Assembly (NCBI GenBank): GCA_022559845.1
Contig: JAHNEJ010001279.1
Span: 62,001 to 126,000, forward strand
Reading direction: 5' to 3'
From: Amorphophallus konjac
Lineage: Eukaryota; Streptophyta; Magnoliopsida; Alismatales; Araceae
DNA: 64,000 nucleotides
How positions within the stretch are numbered: the first letter of the stretch is position 1; the number at the start of each line of letters is the position of its first letter. Below are positions 1 to 12,471 of this stretch, one piece after another. The notes beneath the pieces are model-generated. The model searched no databases. It saw nothing but the letters and a program-made list of their open reading frames with translations, and had not been told where the DNA came from. Both the position numbers and the translations under genes were made by a program.

Positions 1-1751
1 TGGTGGATGATGCCAATTCTGTCTGCTCTTTGTGAGTATAGATAGACTGTCGAAGATGTGGACGTTGTGATCGCTCTCAAATTTTTTTTGGGACAAGACC
101 AGCTGGAAAATCTTTGTAGGAGACCCGGGAAGTCATCCAAATTTTTTCGATTTATCAGATTTCTGGTGCTGGTTGGAGTAGAGGCACGAACAGGGAAGCA
201 GAGTTCTGGCTCTGTCTGCTTCTGGACTACAACAGCAGGAAGACGAAGTCACCACGGGCACTCCCAAGCTCTGAATCGGGCTTGGCCAGAGTCGACAGCT
301 TCGTTGCCGAGTTCTCTTAGAGCAGAAAGCCACGAGGATGCCAGGAAATGTCGGGGTAGACCTGAGCAGCCCAAATAGTGCTCGGGTGTCGGGCCAGTCC
401 AGTAGGGGATAGACCAGCACACCTGTGGGAGAAAAATGAGAAAATTCTACTCCCGAGGCCGAACGAAGTGCTGCTTCTTGGAGATGGAAGGAGACTCGTA
501 GCAGAAGCTCTCGGCCAAGCAGTGCCTCAAGAAGAAAAGGGATGTGGCTATGGGAGCTTCTGGAAGTGTCCTCTGGCTGCTGTTCGGAGCTATCTTGCGC
601 AGTTGGAGAAGAACGGCTCCCCTGGGTGACCACGAACTCAGAAAGGGACGGGACCACCACCGTTGCGAAGAGGACGAGAGACGCTTCCAACGGTAGCTCT
701 TGGGCCTCCAGGGACGTTTGGATGAAGCCGAGGTCACCTCTGCAAGCTGCCATTCCTCTGCTGACTCTGAGCTGCGAACTGGTCAGCTGGGATCTGCTAC
801 AAGGCCGGGGTGGAGATGGTGCCAATGGGTGGAGGGGTTGAGGGAAGGGTAGCAGAGGGTGTGGGGAGTCAAGGGGAGGGCTAGGGCTGTGTTGGAGGAG
901 GAGGAAGGGGGGAGGGACGCAGGGGGGCAAGGTGATGGTTCTGCCAAGGTGGAGGGAGAGTGAAGGGTGGTGGAGGCTCTTGGTGGAATGGATTGGAGGG
1001 AAGAAGAGGGGCGGCCTATTCTAATGGAGAGGGATGGGGGCGACCTAAGCCTGGGGGATGGAGGGAATTTCAAATTCAAATGGGTCTTGGGGGCTGGGAG
1101 ATTGTGTGGGGAAGACAGGAGATTGTGTTGGAATGGGGAAGATTGTGTTGGAATGGCCAAGGATCTTCTAGGGAGAAGCAAGATTTGGTGGGGATTTGGT
1201 GGAGGGGGTTTCCAATACACCTAGGGAAGGGAATGGGGGGTGAGGTGGCAGGTGAGGTGGAGGAGAGAGAGGGTAGGTCGCAGCCCTCGCTTTAGAGAGA
1301 GAGGGAGAGAGAAAGAGAGTGGGGATTCTCTCCCCTAGGGCTTCTCACCCCTATTGGATTCACTCCACTAGAACTATATAATTTGAACTCTCAAATGGAA
1401 ATTTGACATTCATTCATTAATTTGAAATGGGGGGGAATGGGGTCCTATATATAGGCAACCCACATTTTACAAAAAGTCCCTGACTCATGCAACAATGACA
1501 AATAAGTAAGGGGGTAGGGGCACCCTTGGGCCAAGCCCACAGAATTGGACTCAATAGCTAACCTAATGACACTTAAACTTAGGGAAATAAACTAAGACCT
1601 AGGGACATGAATCAATTAAAAGGAAAAATACAATTATATGACTCAAATAAAAATTACATAGGACTCAAAATAAATAACTAGACCATGCCGGATGCAACCG
1701 GGGTGAGGAGACGAGCCGTGAATGTGGGCACGGGAGGTGATGTCCCCATCA
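1..1751 (-). mobile_element. Partial LTR of an E1-family element (E1'), minus strand
   Basis: Read on the minus strand, this begins at 1751 with TGATGGGGACATCAC and follows the same order of landmarks as the two E1 LTRs at 9935 and 35062: a segment ending in the 'atccggcatggtctag' block, a TATA box, a long C/T-rich leader, and a GC-richer 3' part. E1 LTRs are about 2.37 kb, so this copy continues off the left edge of the window. Its TG end abuts sequence of another LTR (1752 onward), which places it as an insertion into that LTR. The open frames here are low-complexity Pro/Ser-rich readings of the C/T-rich leader, and I do not call them genes. Whether this is a solo LTR or the end of a full element cannot be seen. 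Confidence 0.8.
1446..1453 (-). promoter_or_regulatory. TATA box of the E1' LTR
   Basis: TATATATA within CCTATATATAGG on the minus strand. It sits at the same place, just before 'accccattccccc', as TATAAATA in both E1 LTRs (10236 and 35370). The C/T-rich leader follows it. Core promoter role inferred from position. Confidence 0.6.
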
Positions 1752-3579
1752 ATTTCCTAGTCCGTTGGAAGGAACATCTAAAGGAGAGGTCATCATGTCC
1801 AAGATTAGGTTCTTAATGTGCAAAGTGTAACTAATGACAACATACCGAGATATGCGTCATGTACTTAAGAAAATGACTCTTAGATGAGAAGAGAACAGTG
1901 ATAATCAAGAGTAAATCTCATTCATCCAACATTTAAAAATTTACATTTATTACAAAGATATATAATTTGGCATGAAATTAACATAAGTTAAAATAATACT
2001 AATGTGCATGAAACATGGAATTAATAATCTTAAACAATGAAATCAACTAAGTATATAACTAGTAATCAAACCAGGAAATAGACTTAGCTAACTAGGCTTA
2101 TCATATAATAATCATGGCTAAACCTATAATATGTTTTGGTTAACAATATTACATAATTAGAAAATCAAACGGTCTAATGGAAGACCGTTTCACTAGGCCA
2201 AACGGTCTGTCGGGCGATCGCTAGAGTTTCAGGCGGTCCCCAGGAAGACCGTTCCATCCCGTTTACTGTAATGAACTAAGAAATACTAGAAAAACACAAA
2301 TGTTTTTGTAGGGAACCATTTAACTGGGCCAAACGGTCTATCGTACGACCGTTGGGACTTCAGGCGGTCTACAGGGAGACCGTTTATTACTGTATTACAG
2401 AAAACTTGATAGATGCTAACCCAAGACATATCATGCCTGAAAATCAACATATATAAACTTCCATAATCATGATAGAACAAATATAGGCCAGCAAAATGCA
2501 TAGGTTTGTGTAATTAACAAGAAATTTTCTTTTTTAACATTATTAAGGCTAGTTTATGCATGTGGGGTACACTAGATGCATAGTTCAATTGAAACACCAA
2601 ATTCTTCGTATAGAAAGTATGAAATGGAGTACAAGAAGAGGGATTTTACTCATGACATAACGTTTAAGCCATTCATAAGATAACCTACTGGTGATAGCGC
2701 TCATAAAGCTCAAATTTCTGACTGGAAGTAAGCCCTAATTCTGCACTTCTTGTGTGAAATCAGTAACTTCACGACCTTGTATCTTTTGATCCTCTTGACC
2801 TAAGGATGTAAAATTTTGAAGGTAAGAAGAGGATACTAAAGGAAACAATTCATTCTAAAGAATCTTTATCTATCTACCTCGTTTAGGGCTTCTATTTCCT
2901 TGATCAAACTGACCCGTTCGCACAGATTCCTGGCTTATTTGTACAAAGTCAGCAACTTTGGAGGCTTCTAACTCTCTGTAGACTTAATCTCCTATCACGA
3001 AATTTTGAGAGGGTTTAGACCTTAATATTTTGAATAAAAACTTCTAAATAACTTACCTGAAATAAACCTTCCTTACCTTAGTTCCACGCGAGCCAAAACA
3101 AAGGTTTGCACAGGTTGAAATAGGTCCTATTTATAGGGTTTTTCTTGGTTTTCATAGATTATGACGAACCTAGAGTCCTAATTAAGGTTCCAATTTGATC
3201 TTCAACATCCTAGACTCTTCTATCTCGAAGATAGTTTCGATCCTAATGGATTAGGATGTCAAAAATCCCATCTTTTCACGTTTTCTTCTACTCACGGAAT
3301 TCTACTCACGGAATTAACAGTGATAAGCGATCTAGGTCTAGACCGTTCTATTCCCAAGCGATCGGTCGATAGACTTGTTTGGGATTGGTAGGCGGTCTTG
3401 CAATAGACCGTTTTATTCTGTGGGCACCGAATTTGAACTTAGTTAAAACTCTTTTTGATATTATCCATGTATTATTCTAATAAGGAGTAATTATCTTCTA
3501 AATTCCGTAAATTGTCTTATTTTAAGCTTCAAAAACATGGGCCAAGACTTGTGGGCTTCGTTTTGGGTCTTTTGGGCCT
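1752..3579 (-). mobile_element. Body of an old long LTR (E2-like), minus strand, split by E1' and E0
   Basis: On the minus strand this aligns by eye with the E2 LTR (14654-18006). Both share a block containing 'agtcat-ttcttaagtacatg' and 'gatattccttccaa', and both share two intron-like leader units ending '...ctcaaaatttc...tag'. It continues at 41610-41768, where the LTR begins TGTAACGCCC. The join is smooth: 'tttaaata|ggcccaaaag' here matches 'tttaaataaggtccaaaag' in E2. It carries palindromic modules at about 2168-2390 and 3320-3425. The 1.8 kb contains no gene. Confidence 0.8.
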
Positions 3580-4358
3580 TGGAGAGGGGGATTTCTGTAG
3601 CCCATCTAAGAGCGGCCGAACCAGGTCGAGTAAGACCAAACGAGGCCCAGCTCATCTAAGTGACCGCCCCGCAGGGCCCACTTAGCATAAAAGCCCATTA
3701 AGATCACTCGGGATCAAGCACTTCCTCGGTGGCCATTAGGCTCGGAAGGCCCGAGCGTCGGTCTGGTCAGAGGAAGACCCAAGCCCGACCTATCCCCCTC
3801 GCCGGGATAAAGGCTAGCGCCCTGTGCCCACACCGACCGAGCCTCATCCGAGCTATGCCTATCACCCAGATAGGGTTGGCACTCTTCATGCTTGGGTCGA
3901 CCGACGATTGCTTATCTACGCTGCCGTTGAGAGCCCTTTATGAGTAGGAGTTCACAAAGATAAGGGACCCATGAATCCTCAAGGCTATAAAGAGCCCACG
4001 ATGATGACGTAAAGAGCCCACGTCGAGGACCTAACCCCCGCCTGAAACTCCTCAGCTTACGGGACTCATGAGGCTAGCGCACTATTTAAATCGGGGACTC
4101 CCTCCAGCGAAAGGTAAGGCCTATACATGCCTAAAACTCTTTGAGCAGGAACCACTTCACCACCTTGGTGGAGAGGGATCTCGTGCATCTCCTTCCTCCT
4201 CCTTTCATAGCTTCCACCACTGCTCTACTGACTTAGGCATCGGAGGGTTTTCCCCAGGGAACCACCCCTGGGCCCTCTGATCTGTTTCCCTTCCTTGCAG
4301 TTCACTGATCTGTGATCATCCCCCCAGCTCAGGACTAGTGCGAGATCGCCCCTCTTCA
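3580..4358 (+). repeat. E0 5' LTR
   Basis: Starts TGGAGAGGGGGATTTCTG and ends GCCCCTCTTCA, so its ends form an inverted repeat (TGGAGAGGGG/CCCCTCTTCA). It matches 40832-41609 along its whole length. The start was set by the GGCCT target duplication. The TG seen 16 bases further in looks like a start but would break the duplication. Confidence 0.92.
4082..4091 (+). promoter_or_regulatory. Probable TATA element of the E0 LTR
   Basis: CTATTTAAAT, about 270 bp before the LTR end, conserved as CTATTTAAAC in the 3' LTR (41334-41343). It is the only TATA-like run in this part of the LTR. Role inferred from position. Confidence 0.45.
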
Positions 4359-4360
4359 TC

Positions 4361-4378
4361 TGGCGCCGTTTGTGGGAA
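4361..4378 (+). other. E0 primer binding site
   Basis: TGGCGCCGTTTGTGGGAA lies two bases after the LTR end. TGGCGCC-type sites are typical of the Tat/Athila branch of Ty3/Gypsy elements. The exact tRNA is not determined here. Confidence 0.85.
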
Positions 4379-4395
4379 ACGATCAAAGAGCCAGC

Positions 4396-5980
4396 ATGGT
4401 ACGAAGAAGTACAGGGAGGAGATCTACCGGTAATAAGGGGAAGGCCATGGTGGTGGGGGGAGAAGGCCCTTCTCAGGCCGCGTAAGACCCCCCCTCCAAT
4501 GCCAGCACCCCAGCTGACGAACCACCTCCGCCCGCGGTCGTAGGGCAACCATCCAACGAGGACGCTGACACTTTCCAAGCCCTCATTGCAAAACTGGATG
4601 TCCTCGTGGAACTCATGAGGACCCAGGCGGCCAGGGAAGGAAGGTCACGCATCCCTTCTGGAAAGCCCTCCCCACGGAGATGCGTCCCAACACACTGCCG
4701 GAGGTTGCTTCACCCTCCGAGGATGGCAGCGTATTCGCAACCGGTCAGGAGGACCTTCACAAGACCCTCCTCCGGAGTAAGAGGCCTCCTCCACGCCAAA
4801 ATAGGGAAAACCTGGGGCACGCCGTCCTCACCCAGAGACCGAATTCCCCAGGGAACGCCTGGACAGCCTGACATCGCATCCCCCTAGCCCCACGGCGCAA
4901 CAGCAGCCAGAGTTATCCCTCCGTCTGCGAGAGTTTGAGAGGCGCTTCGCAGAGCAGGAGCGCGCCTTACACGCCTTTTAGAAGACCTCCCCAGCAGAGG
5001 ACAAGGAGAAATCCCCATTCTCTGACTATATCTTGAAGGCAGAGGTATCTCCCAGAATCCCCATTCCAACCTTCAAGTCTTACGATGGCCAGGGCGAACC
5101 GGTCGACCACTTCGATAGCTTCGACGCCCTAATGACTCTTCACGGGGCGTCCGATGCCATCAAATGCTGAGCTTTCGTGACCACCCTGGTCCAAGGCACC
5201 CAAGCATGGTTCCGGGCCCTCGTCCCTAGATCCATCCGAGACTTCAAGCAGTTTGGGCGAGTATTTAAGGAGAGTTTCACTGGCAGGGGCCCCCCTAGGT
5301 CGGTAGCGGGGCTATTGGCTCTCAAACAGGCGCAAGGGGAGAAACTCCGGGCCTACATCAACCGATTTAAGTCGAAAACCTTGAGAATCCCCTGCCTGGA
5401 TGTAGCCTCGGTCATAACCGCGCTGACCGGAGGCACTCGGGATGAAAACCGCCGCTGCGAACTTGTCCTCCACCCTCCCTCGACCCTTGCCGAGCTAGTG
5501 ACTCTGGCCTTACGCCATGCTGAGTGCGAAGAAGTTCTCAGCGCATGCCGAGGCGCAACCGGCTCGGGTCGGGAGGGGGACAAGAAGCGAGCACCCGAGT
5601 CAAGCTCGGGACAAGGAAAAAGGTGAAACTGAGACGGGGAGCACAAAGAACCATCCCATAAGTACGAGCGGTACACTCCCTTAACCGCTCCGGTGTACGA
5701 GATATATGAAGACATCAAAGGCTCGGGCCTCCTCCGCCAACCCGAGCCAATGAGGTCGAAGAGCCGCAATCACAGCAAACATTGCCTGTTCCACAGCAAC
5801 CACGGGCATCACACCGACGATTGCCACCAGCTCCAGGATGAGATCAAGCGCCTCGTCCGCCAGGGACACCTATCCCGGTTCGTGGTCAGGCATAAGGAAG
5901 ACCGAGGCGCTCCAGAGGAAATCGACAACGCCCCTCACGGGGTCCACATCAGTGTCATCGCTGGAGGAGCTGCATCATGA
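4396..5980 (+). pseudogene. gag: E0 gag (degraded)
   Basis: Structural (capsid/nucleocapsid) protein of E0. The frame opens at ATG 4396 and meets a TAA near 4483, a TAG near 4980 and a TGA near 5168. The capsid core is clear from about 5050 to 5530 ('IPTFKSYDGQGEPVDHF', 'GTQAWFRALVPRSI', 'FTGRGPPRSVAGLLALKQ'), a layout typical of Tat gag. A nucleocapsid-like knuckle follows at about 5780-5830 as 'CLFHSNHGHHTDDC', which is the C-H-H-C variant usual in this lineage rather than CCHC. At least two frame changes separate capsid from knuckle. Pol follows directly. Not functional as it stands. Confidence 0.85.
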
Positions 5981-6058
5981 GGAGACATTGGCCGAGGAAG
6001 GAAGCATCATGCTGAGCGGGCGAGCCGAGCCATTGAGCCTCCCAAGGCCCCGCTAGGT

Positions 6059-9000
6059 GAGCCCCAGGTCATAGTCTTCTCCGATCAAGACCTGGAAGGG
6101 CTGACCACCCGGCATGACAATGCCCTAGTCATATCGGCCACGATAAAGCATTGTAATGTAGATAGGATTCTAGTTGACAATGGAAGTGCCCCTAATGTAT
6201 TATCTTTTGAGTGTTTCCTTAAGATGGGGGAGAATCCGTCTAAACTCCGCCCGATCCGAACCCCCTTTGCGGGTTCAATGGCCAGGCCACTTATCCAGAG
6301 GGAGCCCTAAGCCTGCTGGTTACTCTCGGCACCCCACCCAAAACCGTTACGGTTATGGTGGACTTCATAGTGATCAAGGGTATGATAGCATATAACGTAA
6401 TCTTCGGCCAAGGGATCCTTAGCCGAACGAAAGCGGTGCCCTCTACCTATCACCAAAAGATGAAGTTCCCCACTAAAAATGGGGTGGGGGAAGTCCGGGG
6501 CAACCAGGCGATGGCCAGAAGGTGCTATAATATCTCGGTTGAAGCCACAAGGCCGGACGGGAAGAACAAGGGCCCCCGGGAAGTCGAGGAAAAACCCATA
6601 ACATCTGAGCCTGGAGGTGAGTTGTTAACGATTTTCCTAAACGATGACCCGACCCTTGGAGTAAAGATTGGAGCCGACCTACCATCTGAGGTTCAGCAGC
6701 AATACAAAGAATTTCAATCCGGGTACATCCGAGTATTTGCATGGTCCGATGATTAACTCCCCGGGATACCGGGGGAGACGGTAGTGCATAAACTCAACCT
6801 CGACCTGACCGTGAAGCCCATACAACAACGCAGAAGGAAGCATGCGCCAGAGAAGCAGGCGATCATCAAAGAGCAAGTCACCAAGGGGCAAAAGACTGGT
6901 CTTTTTAGATCGGTCATGTACTCGACGTGGCTGGCTAACGTCGTCCTGGTGCCAAAAGCTTCAGGAAAGTGGCGAATGTGCGTGGACTTCACCGACTTGA
7001 ACAAAGCCACACCAAAGGACTGCTATCCATTGCCGAGCATTGACCAACTGGTTGACTCAACCTCGGGCAACGAGATACTCAACTTCCTGGATGCTTATTC
7101 AGGTTACCACCAGATCAGAATGGATCCAGAAGACATCGAGAAGACCGCCTTCATCACCGACTTCGGCGTATACTGCTACACCCGGATGCCTTTCGGGTTG
7201 AAGAACGCTGGAGCCACGTACCAGAGGCTGGTCAATCATTTGTTCGAGGGATAGCTCGACCGGAATGTGGAGGCCTATATTGACGACATGCTCGTCAAGA
7301 CCCCCAAGGTCGAGGACCACTTCGCCGACCTAGCATAGACCTTCGACACCCTCTTGAGGTACAATATGAAGCTCAACCCCACCAAGTGTGTCTTCGGAGT
7401 AAGGTCCGAAAAATTCCTGGGCTTCTTAGTCACCCAGCGTGGGATCGAGGCTAACCCCGACAAGGTCCATGCCATCCTGGACATGCGCCCACCCACCTGC
7501 ACCAAGGACGTTCAACGCCTTACCGGGCGCATTGCCGTGCTTAGCAGATTCCTGTCCCGTGCGGCCGAACGATGCCTACCCTTCTTCAAACTGTTGAGGG
7601 GGCCCAAAATGGCATCTTCTACGTTCGCATGGGACAAGGAATGCCAAAGAGCGTTCGTCGAGCTTAAGGAGTTCATGGCTTTGCCTCCGGTGCTGTCCAA
7701 GCATGTCCCAGGTGAAGTCTTGCATCTCTACCTCTTGGCAACTCCATCCATAGTTAGCTCGGTCTTTATCAAAAATGACTCGGGAGTCGAGAGATCGGTC
7801 TACTACACCAGCAAGGTGCTCAACGAGGCTGAAATAAGGTACCCCGCAACCGAGAAACTCGTGCTAGCATTGGCTACCTCGGCCAAGCACCTTCGACCCT
7901 ATTTCCAAGGGCACTCCATCATCGTTCTAACCAGCGAACCACTGAAGAGGATCCTCACCCACCCTGAAGCCTCGGGACGCCTCGTCAAGTGGGCCATCAT
8001 GCTCAGGGCCTATGATATATCATACTGGCCCGGCTCGCCTATCAAAGGACAGGTGCTCGCCGACTTCATCGCCGAGAGCACCGTCTCGGCCGAAGAAAAA
8101 TCTTCGTCCGCACCCGGGCCAACCTGGGAATTGTTCGTCAACTGATCCTCCAACTCGGCCGGAAGCGGCACTGGGATCCTCCTGAAGTCCCCCGAAGGAG
8201 CAAAGCTACAATACGCCTTGAAGTTCAACTTCTAGGCATCAAACAACGCCTCCGAGTATGAAGCCCTTATCTCGGGAGCCCTCATGGCCCGGCAGCTGGG
8301 GGCTGAGCGAGTCAGAATTCACACTGACTCCCAACAGGTCGCTAGCCAGGTCAACGGTGATTACGAAGCTCGGGAAGCACCGATGGTCAAATACCTATAG
8401 CTGTTCAGAACCGTGGCACAACAGTTCGAGAGTTTTGAGGTAGTATGAATAGCTCGAAGGAAAACTCCCAAGCGGATGCCCTCTCTCGGATGGCCTCCTC
8501 TCTTGACCCCGAAGGTACTCGATCGGTCCTTCTCGAAGAGCTAGAGTGACCGATCATTGATTCGGAGCTCATGGCTGTTGACTCGGCCTACCCAAGCGAC
8601 TGACGTACCCCCTATCTGTCGTGGCTCCAAGACTCTAAGAAGCCTCCCAACCCTCGGGAAGCCCGAAGATTGAAGTACCAAGCTCGGCGATTCGTCATTT
8701 TGGACGGCACTTTATACCGCAGATCCCTCTCCGGTCCCCTCCTGAAATGCATCAGTTTGACGAAGCCAACCGAGCGATCCAAGAGGTTCACGAAGGCCTG
8801 TGCGGAGCGCATCTAGGAGGAAGGTCACTCGCCAGGATCTTGCTTCGGCAGGGTTACTGGTGGCCCACTCTGTAGCATGACTACTCGACCTACGTACAAC
8901 AGTGTGACCGATGCCAGCGATTTGATCACTTGGTCCATCAGTCGGTAACGAAGCTCGTCACCTTAGCTGAGCCTCATCCTTTCGCTCGGTGGGGGATCAA

Positions 9001-9853
9001 CATTCTTGGGCCGTTCCCTACAGCTAAGGCCCAGAAGAAGTTCGTCATCATCGCCATCGACTACTTCACCAAGTGGATCGAGGCCGAAGCCATAGCTAGG
9101 ATCACCGAGATAGTCGTCTGGAGTTTCGTCTGGAAATCGATCATCTGTCGCTACGGCATCCCCCAGGTGATAGTGAGCGATAATGGCCGGCAATTTGATT
9201 CTCGTTATTTCCAAGACAGATGTGCTGACCTAAGCATTCGCAATCACTTCACTTCGATCGCCCACCCTCAGGCTAACGGGCTGGTCGAAAATGCCAATAA
9301 GCCTATCTTGAAAGGCATCAAGACTACGCCCGTCAAAGCCAAGGGCAGCTGGCTCGAGGAATTGCCAAGCGTACTTTGGTCGCACAGAACGACTCCCAGA
9401 ATGGCAACCGATGAAAGTCACCTTCAGCTGGTGTACGGCACCGAGGCCGTGATCCCGTTGGAGATTGTCAATCCCTCTCTCCGAGTCATCTGTTTCTCGC
9501 CCGAGGCAAATGACCAGAAACTGCTCGAAAACCTCGACCTAGCGGATGAACTCCGAGAGATTGCCAGCATTCGAGCAACGGAATATCAACGCCGCCTCAC
9601 TCGATACTACAACGCCAAAGTCTGAGATAGACACTTTCAACTGGGAGATTTCGTTCTCAGGAAAGCCGAAGCCTCTCGACCACTTGAGGCGGCGGACAAG
9701 TTATCCCATAATTGGGAAAGCCCCTACCGAGTGGTCGAGACGCTCGGGAAATGAGCATACCGGCTATCTACTATGGAAGGAGAACCCATTCCTCGGACAT
9801 GGAACGCGACTACACTACGCAAGTTCTATTTCTTAACATCGAGCGTTGTGTAA
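6059..9853 (+). pseudogene. pol: E0 pol: protease, RT, RNase H, archaeal-type RNase H, integrase (degraded)
   Basis: Enzymatic polyprotein of a Tat-lineage element. The protease active site reads LVDNGSAP at 6170-6193; DNG in place of DTG is common in this lineage. RT spans about 6784-7480, with 'CVDFTDLNKATPKD', 'RMPFGLKNAGATYQ' and an intact YIDD near 7280. The first RNase H lies at about 7600-8080. A second, archaeal-type RNase H lies at about 8116-8440 ('ASNNASEYEALISGAL', 'HTDSQQVASQVNGDY'). Integrase lies at about 8790-9640 with an HHCC zinc finger. Damage includes a frameshift near 6310, TAA at 6754, TAGs at 7252 and 7336, and TGA/TAG in the second RNase H. Catalytic Asp is replaced by Asn in 'LFVN*SS' (usual VDGSS) and in 'WGINILGPFP' (usual WGMDI). 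Pol ends 'TWNATTLRKFY', the usual C-terminus. Confidence 0.9.
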
Positions 9854-9934
9854 GCAATATGAAATAAAACAAAAGTTTCCTTCCTCCTTTATTCAAACAA
9901 CTTGCTTGTACATCAGAAAGGCCGAAGCCAAGAC

Positions 9935-12305
9935 TGATGGGGACATCACATGCAGCTCTTGTTCCCACTACTCGCCACTTCACCCCGGCAATAATCGGCA
10001 TGAATTTTTAGCTTGATTCTCAAAGAAGTATCATGTAATTTTCACTTTGCTTGGGTCTTATTACTGTACTTTTCTTTATTTGAGTCAGTTGAGTAAGTTA
10101 TTGGGTCAATTAGATAGCATATTAGGCTTAATGGGCCCAATTGTAAGGGCTAGCCCAGGGGCGCCCCCTTTTGGATAGCTTTGGTCATTTTGTGTTAAGT
10201 CAAGGGTAAAATGGTCATGTAAAGAGTTGAGCTCCTATAAATAGGACCCAACTCCCTCATTTGAAGCTAATGAATTATTGAAAGAAAATTTTGAAATCCA
10301 CTACAATTGTGAGAATCCCTCTCTCTCTCTCTAGCTCTCATTCTCTCTCTCATTCTCCCTCTCTTTCTAAAAGGGGCGACCCCCCTTCTCTCTCTAGGGC
10401 GCACCACCCTCTCTCTCCTCTCCCCTTGTCACCTCAGCCATCCACATCAGCCCTCAACCTTTCACCTTCCCAAGACTCATCAATCCCTTCATTAATTTCA
10501 CCAAGCCCCAAGCACCCTTTCACCTTCCAAAGTAACCTTTCCACTCCCCCAAACACCCCTTCCCTCTCCCAAGGGAGAATCCCATCTCCCAAGCACCCCT
10601 TCACACTCCCAAGACAACCATTCCCATCCCCAAGACCAAAATTAATCCCTCCATTAACCACCCATTCAAACCAAGGGAGAGAATTCCCCCCCTCTCTCCC
10701 TCTCCACCTAGGCAACCTGCACACCCCACCTCTCCCCCCTACTAGCTGCGACACCCGCACCCCCCACTCCCCTCCATCACCCCTAAATCCCTCCATTCCC
10801 CTTCCCACAACTTCCATTAGCCACCCCTTGCAAGTTTCTTCCCCTTTCCCACCTCCACATACACTCTACTCTTTAATTCTATTCTCGGATCGCCAAGAGT
10901 TGAGGATCAGCAGGTTTCAGAGTCTGCCCCATCCTCATCTCCAAGTTCCAGAAGGCACATCATACATTGATGGAAAGCTCTCCCAGTCAGCTTCGCAGGC
11001 GAGGTAATCCCGCCTCCATTCGACATCCGTGCTGTTTGGTGGAGCCGTCCTCGCCAGACTGCGCCAACTGTCTCTGGCAGACAGCCAGAGACGACTTTTA
11101 GCAGCTCTCACGACCAGATCGGTGAGGATCTCGGTGCACCATTTGGCTGGGGCAAAGCACTTCCAGTCCTCTGTCCAACACAGCAAGCGGAGCTTCGTTC
11201 GGAGCCTGGAGCTACCCGTTCCATTTATTCTTCCCCGGGTGCGCAGGTCAGTCCAGTTAGAGCCAACCCAGACCACCCTCTACTCTTCTAGCTCTTTCTC
11301 TCTACTCCGACCTCCCCCGGTGACCATCTCAGTTGCTGCTCGAAGAAGACTTGGCCATGCTCACAACCGTTCTGGTCCCGCATCATTTGGACCTCGGGAG
11401 TGTTCATGGTGGCTTCATCTTCCTTCTGTAGTGTTCAGGAGACAGTTCGAGCCAGAAGAAAGTGGCCCAGTCCGAGAGCCGGCCCCGATCTCTGACGACG
11501 CTCAGAAATTCCACCAAAATTTAGGAGTCCTCCCGGGCCAATCAGCAAGGATTCGGCATAGGTTTCAGCGACTTCTAAGTCCGGTAGAACCCATGGTGGC
11601 ATCAACATTGACCACCTATCCAGCAGTTCCAAAAATAGGCAGAATCGGCAAAGTCTTCATTCGGCGCCTTCTTTAGCTCTCCGCCCGATCTCGCCTGGCT
11701 GGATTAGCACCCCTCCCTGCCTGGAGGTAGTGTTTGAATGTAGTTGATATTTCCCCCACCCCACGATCACCCTCCTACAAGAGGAGTAGTTTTGTAACAG
11801 CAGGTCCCTTCGAAGCATCATCGGCGCAGCATGCGGGTGGCGATCCCACGCTTCCCCGCTCGCCCTCGTCTCCGACTCGGGATCGGTGTCTTCACGCTGA
11901 TCAGGTATAAGCTGAACCCCCCTGGATAATATTTGTTCAACTAGTATCATTTCTAAGTTCAGCCGGAGAGGAAGTGAGTGCCCGGCCAAGTGGCTTCCCG
12001 ATCACGAGCGGCCACCGCGGGTTGCGTGAGGAGAGACCCCGTGCCCTCAAGACGCAATGTCCGCCCCGCTGATGTGGGTGTACGGATCCTAGGGAGGGAA
12101 ACATATTTGGCTTAGCCATCACCCCAACCTGCTGAGTTTAGACCCTCGAACCCACCCTATCATCACTTAGTCACCACGGGAAAGGGTTGTGATGCGATAT
12201 CGGTCCGCCAACATCGAGTCCGCCAAATTGTGAATGTGCTTTCAAGTCTAGGTCCAAGGCTCGCCCAGTCGATCCATCAATGCATCCTTAGATTGTTTCA
12301 CATCA
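9935..12305 (+). repeat. E1 5' LTR
   Basis: 2371 bp, TGATGGGGACATCAC at the start and TTTCACATCA at the end. It has a TATA box at 10236, a C/T-rich leader about 10318-10860 (many CTCTCT runs), and a GC-richer 3' third with blocks shared with 36149-36600 ('gagctacccgttcca', 'ctccgacctcccccggtga'). Open frames in the leader (10291-11007) and further 3' (11029-11676) follow base composition, are not shared as frames with the other LTR, and are not called as genes. Confidence 0.88.
10236..10243 (+). promoter_or_regulatory. TATA box of the E1 5' LTR
   Basis: TATAAATA within CCTATAAATAGGACCC, present in the same context in the 3' LTR (35370-35377) and as TATATATA in E1'. Transcription of E1 would start about 30 bp downstream, ahead of the C/T-rich leader (inference). 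Confidence 0.75.
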
Positions 12306-12308
12306 ATT

Positions 12309-12320
12309 TGGTATCAGAGC
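12309..12320 (+). other. E1 primer binding site
   Basis: TGGTATCAGAGC three bases after the LTR end, complementary to the 3' end of initiator tRNA-Met, the usual primer of many Ty3/Gypsy and Ty1/Copia elements. Confidence 0.9.
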
Positions 12321-12471
12321 AAGTTCACAACTTGTCTCTCTACAAGTTGGTCCTAGGGTGCATTCGCGTTTAGAGTCATCATCGGGCCACCCAGTGCATC
12401 ATCATGTATACCCCTCTTTGGTCAGTTCCCCACAACTCGGTCTTCCACAAGGGTCTAATTGACCCCTCCTC

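Noticed and set aside
133..930. 265-codon minus-strand ORF at the left edge
   Set aside because: It lies in the E1' LTR, is Pro/Ser-rich and low in complexity, and has no counterpart frame in the other E1 LTRs.
1748..1828. A plus-strand reading 'FLVRWKEHLKE' that resembles a chromodomain
   Set aside because: The DNA aligns on the minus strand with E2 LTR sequence at about 16410-16560, so the peptide likeness is chance.
3596..3605. TGTAGCCCAT as the start of the E0 5' LTR
   Set aside because: Similarity between the two LTRs continues 16 bases further out, and only the start at 3580 gives matching GGCCT target copies.
10291..11676. ORFs of 238 and 215 codons in the E1 5' LTR
   Set aside because: They follow the C/T-rich leader composition, are not kept as frames in the 3' LTR, and hold no domain.
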